A stretch of 59,933 bases of DNA from JAADCS01 sp964473735 (GTDB lineage Bacteria > Hydrothermota > Hydrothermia > LBFQ01). Numbering within the stretch: position 1 is the first letter of the stretch; each line of letters opens with the position of its first letter. Shown here in pieces: positions 17,259 to 24,750 of this stretch. The notes beneath the pieces were generated by a model, which saw only the letters and a list, made by a program, of their open reading frames with translations, was not told the DNA's origin and ran no database searches. The stretch is taken from NCBI GenBank assembly GCA_964473735.1, contig CAYYQD010000004.1:1-59933 (forward strand), read 5' to 3'. The position numbers and the translations under genes are program-made.

Positions 17259-17602
17259 TGCTGTTGGTGGCCCTCCTCTCGCTCCCTCCGGAGGTGGCCT
17301 CCAACCCTCCTAAGTTAGTGGCGTGGGCCGTTATCCGGATTTATCAGATGTTCCTCTCCGACATCCAGCCCGACGTGTGCAACTTCGCCCACCCTATGAC
17401 CTGCTCACGGTACGGGAGGAGGGCCGTTGAGAAGTACGGTGCGTGGGGGATCCTCATGGCGGCGGACAGACTCCAGAGGTGCAACCCGGTCTCTCACGAA
17501 CTGGTAGGATACATATACGACTCCAAAGACGGCAAGCTGGTGGATACCCTTGACCTCTTCTCCCCGAATGCCGAGGAGATACCTAAGGTCCTGCTGCGAT
17601 GA
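17258..17602 (+). CDS. yidD: YidD-family membrane protein insertion factor-like protein
   Basis: 114 residues from the ATG that shares one base with the sdhA stop. IRIYQMFLSDIQPD..., MTCSRYGRRAVEKYG and ADRLQRCNP match the YidD (DUF37) core: an amphipathic N-terminal stretch, C-S-x-Y, and the closing R-C-N-P. YidD helps YidC insert membrane proteins. It has a hydrophobic N-terminal extension (MLLVALLSLPPEVA) that is longer than usual. It is normally found beside rnpA/yidC; here it sits inside an sdhA operon instead. Confidence 0.8.
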   Translation: MLLVALLSLPPEVASNPPKLVAWAVIRIYQMFLSDIQPDVCNFAHPMTCSRYGRRAVEKYGAWGILMAADRLQRCNPVSHELVGYIYDSKDGKLVDTLDLFSPNAEEIPKVLLR

Positions 17603-17676
17603 TATACTTAGTACTGGCTTACATCATATTCTGGGTGGTGGCTCTGGCGTACGGGTACTACCTCCTTAAGGCGTGA
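17599..17676 (+). CDS. 25-residue single-helix membrane microprotein (CcmD-like)
   Basis: An ATG overlaps the yidD stop (ATGA, bases 17599-17602) and a 25-codon frame runs to TGA at 17674-17676, which in turn overlaps the GTG of the next gene. The product is one hydrophobic helix rich in Tyr and Trp (IYLVLAYIIFWVVALAYGYY) ending in LLKA. Helix, tyrosines and basic end resemble the tiny CcmD-type proteins of haem-export systems. The double start/stop overlap argues for translational coupling and for a real gene. No other cytochrome-maturation gene is here, so the function is open. Confidence 0.55.
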   Translation: MIYLVLAYIIFWVVALAYGYYLLKA

Positions 17677-18611
17677 TAGGGGATACAACATCCGGGAGGG
17701 TAAGGGGAGGTTTCCTTGGACACGCCGTAGGGGACGCTTTAGGGTTCCCCTACGAGGGGAGGAGTCGTGAGGAGATGAGGACCCATCCGGTAGAGGGATT
17801 ACCTCCCGACCCCGTACTGTCCGACGATACGGCCATGGTGATATGTACGGCGGAGAGCCTGTGCGAGAGGGGGGAGGACGTGGAGGACGTGGCCAAACGG
17901 TTCCTCTCGTGGTTGCACGCCGGGGAATGCACTCCCCACGGTAAGGCCGTAGGGGTGGGGCGTGCCACCTCCCGCGCCCTCAAGCGTATAGCCTCCGGGG
18001 TACCACCATCGGAGGCCGGGGGACGGGAGGAGAGGGATAACGGGAACGGCTCCTTAATGCGTATGCTTCCCCTCGTGTTCTACCTGTACGGTGAGGGGGA
18101 CAGTAGGGTACTTGAGGTGGTCAGGGCCTACTCCTCCATAACCCACGCCCACCCCCGCAGCATTCTGGGGTGCCACCTCTACGTACTTTTGGGCATGGCC
18201 CTGTACGGAGGGCTCTCCATACCGGAGGCCTACGAAACCGCCGTAGCGAAGGTGAAGGCCGTCTGGAGAGGACACCCGGAGACGATACATTACCGGCGGG
18301 TGTTGAGCGGTGAGATAGCCTCACTCCCCGAGGGGGAGATAGTCTCCAGCGGGTACGTGGTGCATACGGTTGAGGCAGCGTTCTGGGTCCTGCTACGGAC
18401 GAGGTCCTTCCGTGAGGCCGTCCTCAAGGCCGTCTCCCTGGGCGGGGACACGGATACCACCGCCGCCGTCGTAGGAGGTCTGGCCGGAATACACTACACC
18501 GCCTCCTCTATACCCAGAGGGTGGGTTGAGAGGCTCCCGATGAGGGAGAGGATAGAGGCCCTGGCCGGATGTTTTTCGCGCAGATGGGGAAAGCGCAAGG
18601 GAACTTTTTAG
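17673..18611 (+). CDS. ADP-ribosylglycohydrolase (DraG family)
   Basis: 312 residues, GTG start overlapping the microprotein stop. GHAVGDALGFPYEG near the N-terminus, SDDTAM (residues ~50-55), NGSLMRMLPL and the C-terminal GGDTDTTAAVVGGLAG are the metal-binding and catalytic motifs of the ADP-ribosylglycohydrolase family, which removes ADP-ribose from proteins or small molecules using two Mg ions. It is the last gene of the sdhA-yidD-microprotein operon. The target in this organism is unknown. Confidence 0.88.
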   Translation: MIGDTTSGRVRGGFLGHAVGDALGFPYEGRSREEMRTHPVEGLPPDPVLSDDTAMVICTAESLCERGEDVEDVAKRFLSWLHAGECTPHGKAVGVGRATSRALKRIASGVPPSEAGGREERDNGNGSLMRMLPLVFYLYGEGDSRVLEVVRAYSSITHAHPRSILGCHLYVLLGMALYGGLSIPEAYETAVAKVKAVWRGHPETIHYRRVLSGEIASLPEGEIVSSGYVVHTVEAAFWVLLRTRSFREAVLKAVSLGGDTDTTAAVVGGLAGIHYTASSIPRGWVERLPMRERIEALAGCFSRRWGKRKGTF

Positions 18612-18628
18612 CGATTTCCGTTCTGCTT

Positions 18629-18634
18629 TAAAAT
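18629..18634 (+). promoter_or_regulatory. -10 box, leaderless
   Basis: TAAAAT, 9 bases before murF. Confidence 0.6.
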
Positions 18635-18643
18635 GATAACTTA

Positions 18644-19969
18644 ATGCGTTTGAAACTATCCGACATCGCCCGCATAACTAAGGGAACGCTGATAGGGGAA
18701 GATAGGGAGGTGCTGGGAGTGGCTACGGACAGCCGCAAGGTGAAGCCGGGACAGCTGTTCGTCGCCGTCAGGGGAAACAGAATGGACGGCCATACTTTCG
18801 TTTCGGACGCCTTCTCCAAGGGGGCCTCCGGGGCCATAGTTGAGAGGGTCGTGCCCGGTCTGGAGGCCGGTGTGGTGGTTAAAGACACCTACGGCGCCCT
18901 CAGGGAGATGGTCCGTTTCCGAAGGGAGAGCTTTAACGGACAGGTGGTGGCCGTTTTGGGTGCAGTCGGTAAGACCACGACGAAGGAGATGCTCCTTCAG
19001 GTTCTGCGAAGCTTCTACAGCGTAGCCGGACCCATAAAGAGCTTCAACAACCTGATGGGAGTGGCCCTGACAGTTCTGAACACCACGGGCAAAGAAGACG
19101 TATGGGTTCTGGAGCTCGGGACGAACCGTAAGGGAGAGATAGAGGAGTTGGCCTCCATCACCCTGCCGGACCACGTGATATACACCAAGTTGGGTCCGGA
19201 GCATCTGGAGGGTCTGGGGAGCACCCACGGGGCGGTTGAGGAGGAGTACTCCGCCCTGAAATGGTCCTCCGGCTTCGTGCTGGTACCGGACGACGCCCCC
19301 CACTTCCCGGACGTACCCCATTACCGGTACGGCTTCTCCGAAGGGGCCCGGTTCAGAGGAGAGGGCCTGCGGTTGTCGGAGGAGGGGGTGTCCTTCACGT
19401 TTGAGGGGTACGAGTTCTTTATACCTTACCCTCACGTGGGCTTCGCCGACAACGCCCTGGCCGTTGCCTCCTTTTCAAAGCTCTTTGGGGTACCCCTGCC
19501 GGACGTCGCCGACATCCTCCGGGGGTTCAAGGGCCAGCCCATGCGTATGGAGAAGGTACGGGTCGGTGGGATGCTCATCATAAACGACGCCTATAACTCC
19601 AACCCCATATCCGTTGAGGGTGTCCTCCGCTCCGTCTCCATGCTTTACGGTGATCGTAAGGTGCTCTTCGTCTTCGGGGATATGCTGGAGTTAGGTGAGG
19701 AGTCCGAATACTGGCACCGGTGGGCGGGCAGGAAGATGTGTAAGTACGGCATATCCGAGGTCGTGGGGTACGGAAATCTCAGCCGTTTCACCGTAGAGGA
19801 GGCCGGAGGGTGCGGGGTCCCGGGCTGGGTGGCCTCCTCCCACGACGAGGTAGTGGCCTACCTCCAGAGATGGGGGGGAGAGGTCGTGGTGGTCAAGGGA
19901 TCAAGGGGGATGGAGATGGAGAGGGTGGTTGAGGGGGTGTTGAGGGCGTACAACGTGGAACGTTTATAA
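18644..19969 (+). CDS. murF: UDP-N-acetylmuramoyl-tripeptide--D-alanyl-D-alanine ligase
   Basis: 441 residues. It joins D-Ala-D-Ala to the UDP-MurNAc tripeptide, the last cytoplasmic step of peptidoglycan precursor synthesis. The N-terminal substrate domain has TDSRKVKPGQLFVAVRG. The ATP loop is GAVGKTTTKEM (residues ~104-114), with Ala where Ser is usual. ELGTNRKGEIEEL, NDAYNSNPISVEGVL and FGDMLELGEESE are conserved Mur-ligase motifs. TAAAAT (18629-18634) ends 9 bases before the ATG. It is not clustered with other mur genes apart from mraY 18 kb away. Confidence 0.93.
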   Translation: MRLKLSDIARITKGTLIGEDREVLGVATDSRKVKPGQLFVAVRGNRMDGHTFVSDAFSKGASGAIVERVVPGLEAGVVVKDTYGALREMVRFRRESFNGQVVAVLGAVGKTTTKEMLLQVLRSFYSVAGPIKSFNNLMGVALTVLNTTGKEDVWVLELGTNRKGEIEELASITLPDHVIYTKLGPEHLEGLGSTHGAVEEEYSALKWSSGFVLVPDDAPHFPDVPHYRYGFSEGARFRGEGLRLSEEGVSFTFEGYEFFIPYPHVGFADNALAVASFSKLFGVPLPDVADILRGFKGQPMRMEKVRVGGMLIINDAYNSNPISVEGVLRSVSMLYGDRKVLFVFGDMLELGEESEYWHRWAGRKMCKYGISEVVGYGNLSRFTVEEAGGCGVPGWVASSHDEVVAYLQRWGGEVVVVKGSRGMEMERVVEGVLRAYNVERL

Positions 19970-20124
19970 AGTTTCACGCCCATTAGTATAAGGTCCGGAG
20001 ACGGCGGCGAACTGGTACGGGAGAGTGCGCACATCTCCAGCAATTTCGGGCCACAAACGGTAAGATTCGTGGATGTGGGCATCCCCATTGTGCGTCGCCC
20101 CTTCGGTTGTAGATGGCCTGAGCT

Positions 20125-20130
20125 TATAAT
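20125..20130 (+). promoter_or_regulatory. -10 box, leaderless
   Basis: TATAAT, 8 bases before the EamA GTG. Confidence 0.65.
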
Positions 20131-20138
20131 AAGCGGTC

Positions 20139-20543
20139 GTGTGGCTTCTGTACTCCCTTCTGACGATCCTCTTCTGGGGAGCGTGGGGATTTCTGGTAAA
20201 GGTGGCCTCCTATCACCTCCGGTGGTACCAGATTTACGTTTTAGGGAACGTGGCAGCCCTGCTCCTGTCTTTCGCTCTGACCGTCCATGGGGGGTGGAGG
20301 GACCTCCTCTCGGGTAAGTACGCCCTCTACGGGGTCTTAGCCGGCGTTATGGGTACCCTCGGCTACATCTTCTTCATACTATCCACGGAGAAGGGTAAGG
20401 TCTCAATAGTGGTCCCCCTCACCGCCACCTACCCCGTAATCACCTTTCTGTTGGGGGTATTGCTCTTAGGAGAGAAGGTGGAGATGAGGCACGTACTCGG
20501 TACTCTACTCGCCGTAGTGGGGGCCATCCTCCTATCGCTGTGA
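20139..20543 (+). CDS. EamA-type single-domain membrane protein (DMT superfamily)
   Basis: 134 residues with four to five hydrophobic helices and one EamA repeat; the end GEKVEMRHVLGTLLAVVGAILL is the typical EamA closing motif. At half the size of a full drug/metabolite transporter, it should work as a dimer. GTG start, chosen because TATAAT (20125-20130) ends exactly 8 bases upstream. The substrate is unknown. It lies 24 bases before the gingipain-like gene, which has its own promoter. Confidence 0.75.
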   Translation: MWLLYSLLTILFWGAWGFLVKVASYHLRWYQIYVLGNVAALLLSFALTVHGGWRDLLSGKYALYGVLAGVMGTLGYIFFILSTEKGKVSIVVPLTATYPVITFLLGVLLLGEKVEMRHVLGTLLAVVGAILLSL

Positions 20544-20553
20544 ATTCCACCTT

Positions 20554-20559
20554 TAGAAT
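20554..20559 (+). promoter_or_regulatory. -10 box, leaderless
   Basis: TAGAAT, 7 bases before the gingipain-like ATG. Confidence 0.6.
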
Positions 20560-20566
20560 ACGGTGA

Positions 20567-23500
20567 ATGATAGCCTTCCTCTTCGCTTCCTTCGTTAAGG
20601 AAGTCAAGCCTTTACCGGGTGAGGTGGTGACCTTTAGGGTTCAAATACCCCATGGGGCGCGCTATGAGGTGTCGTGCGGTGCCTGTACCTACAGGGAAGT
20701 CACTTCCGAGGGCGTCAGGTACCTGTTCTTTACGGTGAAAGATACGGACAGGGTTTCGGTCCTCTTCCCGGGGGTCAGAGGGGAACCTCCGGCAAGGATA
20801 AACGAGAGGACCCACGCCCTGCTTTACTCTATGGAGAACCCCCATCCGGAGTGGGTAAGGAAACCGGCATATAAAACGCCGGCGTTTGAGGATCCGTTTT
20901 CCAAGGCAGAGGTATGGGTGAAGCTGAAGATCACCAGAGCGGGTGTGTACGAGATAACCTACGACATGCTCCGCTCCCTCGGGGTGGACCCCACCCTTTA
21001 CCCCATATCCTCCTACAAGATGATAGCCATGTTAGACACCTTTCCCTCCAGATTGGACTCGGCCGGCGTGTGGGGTAGAGAGGTCAGGATATGGGTAGAT
21101 ACGGCCGGACGGAGGATCCTCTTCTGGGGGGAACCTATGGCCTCGTACAGGGTTAAGGACACGACCGTTCTGTTCTTCCGGAACCCGTACACCGACACCT
21201 CGGTGTATTTCCTTGGACTCGGTGGGGAGCCCGGCAAGAGGATTGAGGTGGCCCGCTTCTCCCCCGGAGACCCCGTCAGGCCTTTGAACGTATACAGGAG
21301 GGAGGAGGACCTCTACAACGTGGGGAAGAAGGGGAGAGTATGGCTCGGACGGGAGATGATCAGGCTGGCTACGGACCCCGACAGGACCTTCCCCGACACC
21401 TTCACCCTACGGGACTTAGACGAGAATTACGGGGCCGTACTTCTAAGGAGCGCCGTGGCTACGGACGAGTTCTCCGACTCCGCCGTGGTCGTCCTCAGCG
21501 TGAACGACTACTTCTGCGACTCCGTACACCTCCTATCCGCCCGGTACGGTACCATGTCCTGCGTACCTACGGTCGTACGGGGCTCCAACGACATAGCATA
21601 CACGCTTATGGCTGTGGGATCCGCCCAGACGGTCTATCTGGACTACTACGAGATACTGTATTACTCCGTAGGAACGTACTCCAACTCGGGAACCTTCTTC
21701 GTTAAGCATCCCGGACGCTTCACCCTGACGCTCCACGGAAACCGCCCCGTATTCGTGTGGGACGTGAGCGACATATACTCGCCCCGGATACTGGAGGGCT
21801 ACACCTACAGCGGGGGGAACCTTGTAATAAACGACAGCTCCGGTCCCTCCGGCTGGGCCAAGATATACGTCTCCAACTTCACCCGGAGACCCGTATCGCT
21901 TGAGCTGTTCAGCCCGAAGGGGTTGAGGGGCCTCAGGGTTGATTACGTCGCCATAGGGTCCGATAGGTTCAGGGGAGTGTTCGCACCGTTCCTGAACTAC
22001 CGGAAGAACCACATGCCCCGCCTTGAGGGGAGCAGGTGGGTGATGGGGAGCGGAACCGTAGCGTGGGTGAGCCTAAGGGACATATACGACGAGTTCGGCC
22101 TTGGCAACCCCGATCCCACGGCCATACGGAACTTCCTGTACCAGATGAACGTCGCATCCTCCGGACAGCAACCCCTATACGTGGTCTTAGTGGGAGACGG
22201 CACCTACGACTACCGGGGCCTAACCTCCTCCTACTTCCCCGATGGGGTGCCGCCCTTCTACTACAAGGACCTCAGCCTATCCATAAACCGTGAGACCTCG
22301 GGTGCATCCGACGACTACTACGTAGATTTTGACGGGGACCGGTACGGGAACGTCGGGATAGGCAGGATACCCGTACGTACGGAGGAGGAGCTACAGGAGT
22401 ACCTTGATAAAGTGCGCGATTACGAGGCCCTGCGCTACGATGGGGCGTGGAGGTTCAAGGTGATGTTAGTGGCGGACGACCAGTACGGCAGTACGCTGTG
22501 CGAGACCGTACATACCCTGGACATCTTCTACCGAATAATGCCGGAGATACCGGATTGGATGGTGGTCAATCCCTTCCTGCTTCAGGAGTACCCCTTTGAA
22601 GGCCCCACAAAACCGGAGGCAACGAGAGACCTCCTCCGCTTCCTCAACAGGGGGTACCTGATGGTCAGCTTTTTCATCCACGGGAACCCTCTACTCATGG
22701 CCCACGAGAAGCTCCTCACGATGGAGGACGTTCCCAAGATAAAGACCGACGGTAAGCACCCGTTTATAACCGTCCTATCCTGTAAGGTGGGAGCCTACGA
22801 CAGGCTGGATCCACCGCACGTTCTGGGTGAAGAGCTGGCCCTGACGCGGGACCGTGCCATAGCCGTACTCTCCTCTACGGCCCTATCTTACGCCAACGAC
22901 AACTCCTCCTACGCCCGGGTCATCTACAGGTACATCCACGATCACGGCAAGACCCCTATCGGCTATCTGGCCATCGCTGGTAAGAACCTTCCATTCTACG
23001 TTCTACTCGGGGATCCGGCCGTTATGCTGGCTTTACCGGACTCCTCGGGTAAGGTCCTGACCGAGGACGTATTCCTGACGCGCGGTAAAAAGAACTCCGC
23101 CTTAGGGGGTGGCGAAGGGAAGTTCGCCGCCTTTGACCTCCCGGACGAGGATACGGTGGTGTTCTACTGCGGCAGCAACGTTTACGAGTACAGCTACTAC
23201 CGTATGAGGCCCACCGTATTTGAAGGACCGTCGCCTTCCGACACCGTGCGCTTCTGGATACCCCTTCGGGGTCGCCTCAGTAAGCCAACCTACGTCTCCG
23301 TAGGTCAGGGGCACGCTGTCGTCCCCGTTTATAAAGAGCCCACCGAACACGCCGTTCTGATATGGTGGAACGGATGGACCTCCCGCATCGGCATGTACCC
23401 CATAACCCGGGTCAATCCCGTCTTAGGTACCGAAAAGCCTAAGGTCAAGGGTTTCTACGCCGGGGACGAGCTCCAGAGCGGTTTCCGTCTTCCCGTGAAA

Positions 23501-24043
23501 GCTACGCTTAAGTTCAGGTTCTACAGCCGGGAGGGCTTTGATATAAGGACAACTGGTAGGGAGGCCTCCCCTCCGAGGATAATCCTTGACAACAGCTCCG
23601 CAGACGTCCTTCAGGCCCACATTCTGGACGATACGACGGCGGAGGCGACCTACACCGTGGATTACTCCTCCGACCCCGGCACCCACAACGTGGCCGTATC
23701 CATAACGAGCGCCCTGGGTATAAGGGGGTACTCCACGTGGGACCTCGGCTTCGTTGAAAAGGACCTCAAGGTTAAGGACCTTCTGGCCTATCCCAACCCT
23801 TACAGAGGTGGGAACTTTTACCTCACCTTCAAGCTGACCAAGGACGCCGACGTACAGCTCCGCCTATACACCCCTACGGGCAGGCTCGTAAGGTCTTACG
23901 ATTTGGGGTCCATGAGCGCCGGTTTCAACAGCGTACCTCTTGACCTTCCGGATCTGGCCAACGGGATATACGTGGTGGTGGTGGATGCGTGGAACGACAA
24001 CGGATCCAACAAAGCCTTTACGAGGATTTTAGTATTGAAATAG
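20567..24043 (+). CDS. Gingipain-type (C25) cysteine protease with T9SS-like tail
   Basis: 1158 residues. The order His705 (FFIHGN) then Cys739 (LSCKVGAYD) fits the His-Cys dyad of the C25 family, the fold of gingipains and of PorU, the T9SS sortase. VVLVGDGTYDYRG, followed by DDYYVDFDGD, marks the start of the caspase-like domain. The long N-terminal region is beta-rich, as in PorU. The C-terminus (AYPNPYRGGNFY, YTPTGRLVRS, NGIYVVVV, ending RILVLK) is a T9SS type A tail, which PorU itself usually lacks. The hydrophobic start MIAFLFASFV is short but signal-like. TAGAAT (20554-20559) ends 7 bases before the ATG. Confidence 0.82.
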   Translation: MIAFLFASFVKEVKPLPGEVVTFRVQIPHGARYEVSCGACTYREVTSEGVRYLFFTVKDTDRVSVLFPGVRGEPPARINERTHALLYSMENPHPEWVRKPAYKTPAFEDPFSKAEVWVKLKITRAGVYEITYDMLRSLGVDPTLYPISSYKMIAMLDTFPSRLDSAGVWGREVRIWVDTAGRRILFWGEPMASYRVKDTTVLFFRNPYTDTSVYFLGLGGEPGKRIEVARFSPGDPVRPLNVYRREEDLYNVGKKGRVWLGREMIRLATDPDRTFPDTFTLRDLDENYGAVLLRSAVATDEFSDSAVVVLSVNDYFCDSVHLLSARYGTMSCVPTVVRGSNDIAYTLMAVGSAQTVYLDYYEILYYSVGTYSNSGTFFVKHPGRFTLTLHGNRPVFVWDVSDIYSPRILEGYTYSGGNLVINDSSGPSGWAKIYVSNFTRRPVSLELFSPKGLRGLRVDYVAIGSDRFRGVFAPFLNYRKNHMPRLEGSRWVMGSGTVAWVSLRDIYDEFGLGNPDPTAIRNFLYQMNVASSGQQPLYVVLVGDGTYDYRGLTSSYFPDGVPPFYYKDLSLSINRETSGASDDYYVDFDGDRYGNVGIGRIPVRTEEELQEYLDKVRDYEALRYDGAWRFKVMLVADDQYGSTLCETVHTLDIFYRIMPEIPDWMVVNPFLLQEYPFEGPTKPEATRDLLRFLNRGYLMVSFFIHGNPLLMAHEKLLTMEDVPKIKTDGKHPFITVLSCKVGAYDRLDPPHVLGEELALTRDRAIAVLSSTALSYANDNSSYARVIYRYIHDHGKTPIGYLAIAGKNLPFYVLLGDPAVMLALPDSSGKVLTEDVFLTRGKKNSALGGGEGKFAAFDLPDEDTVVFYCGSNVYEYSYYRMRPTVFEGPSPSDTVRFWIPLRGRLSKPTYVSVGQGHAVVPVYKEPTEHAVLIWWNGWTSRIGMYPITRVNPVLGTEKPKVKGFYAGDELQSGFRLPVKATLKFRFYSREGFDIRTTGREASPPRIILDNSSADVLQAHILDDTTAEATYTVDYSSDPGTHNVAVSITSALGIRGYSTWDLGFVEKDLKVKDLLAYPNPYRGGNFYLTFKLTKDADVQLRLYTPTGRLVRSYDLGSMSAGFNSVPLDLPDLANGIYVVVVDAWNDNGSNKAFTRILVLK

Positions 24044-24046
24044 CCG

Positions 24047-24052
24047 TAGAAT
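24047..24052 (+). promoter_or_regulatory. -10 box, leaderless
   Basis: TAGAAT, 6 bases before the rhomboid ATG. Confidence 0.6.
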
Positions 24053-24058
24053 AGACGC

Positions 24059-24682
24059 ATGTTTCCCATCAAGGACGACGTACCTTCCCGTAGCGTACCC
24101 TATCTTACGTGGCTCATCGTGGTGGTAAGTACGCTCATATTCCTCATAGAGACCCCCGCCATGATACAGAAATGGGGTTTCGTCCCCGCGAGGTTCTGGA
24201 TGGGGGGGGACGAGGTTAACATGATAACCTACGCCTTCCTGCACGGCAACCTCCTCCATATCTTCGGCAACATGTACTACCTGTACATCTTCGGGGACAA
24301 CGTTGAGGACGGGCTCGGGAAGGTGGGTTATATCGCCCTGTTCCTGACGTCCGCCATACTCGGTGCCTTCTTTCACGCCGTAGCCTATCCCCACTCCTTA
24401 GCCCCCCTCGTCGGAGCTTCGGGAGCCATATCCGGAATATTGGCGGCTTACATGATAATGTACCCCACAGCACGGATATACACGGTTATATGGTGGTGGA
24501 TATACGAGATCCCGGCCTACTACTATATAGGTCTCTGGATAGCCATGCAGTACTTCTACGCTCTTACGGGTGTGGAGAGCGGGGTGGCGTGGTGGGCCCA
24601 CATAGGGGGCTTCGTCGGTGGAATACCCTTCGGGATAATAGGGCGCTTTATAAGGAGGGAAGGAAGGTACTGGGACGTGTAG
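24059..24682 (+). CDS. Rhomboid-family intramembrane serine protease
   Basis: 207 residues, six hydrophobic helices. The catalytic Ser121 (GASGAISG) and His181 (WAHIGGFVGG), and the HGNLLHIFGNM loop, are all rhomboid hallmarks; the enzyme cuts membrane-spanning helices within the bilayer. TAGAAT (24047-24052) lies just after the gingipain gene stop and ends 6 bases before the ATG, so it can be transcribed on its own. The substrate is unknown. Confidence 0.9.
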   Translation: MFPIKDDVPSRSVPYLTWLIVVVSTLIFLIETPAMIQKWGFVPARFWMGGDEVNMITYAFLHGNLLHIFGNMYYLYIFGDNVEDGLGKVGYIALFLTSAILGAFFHAVAYPHSLAPLVGASGAISGILAAYMIMYPTARIYTVIWWWIYEIPAYYYIGLWIAMQYFYALTGVESGVAWWAHIGGFVGGIPFGIIGRFIRREGRYWDV

Positions 24683-24750
24683 ACGCCTCCTCTTCGGTGG
24701 GGGTTATCCGTTAGTTAGGGACACAAACGGTATGCCCGCAACGGTGAGCC

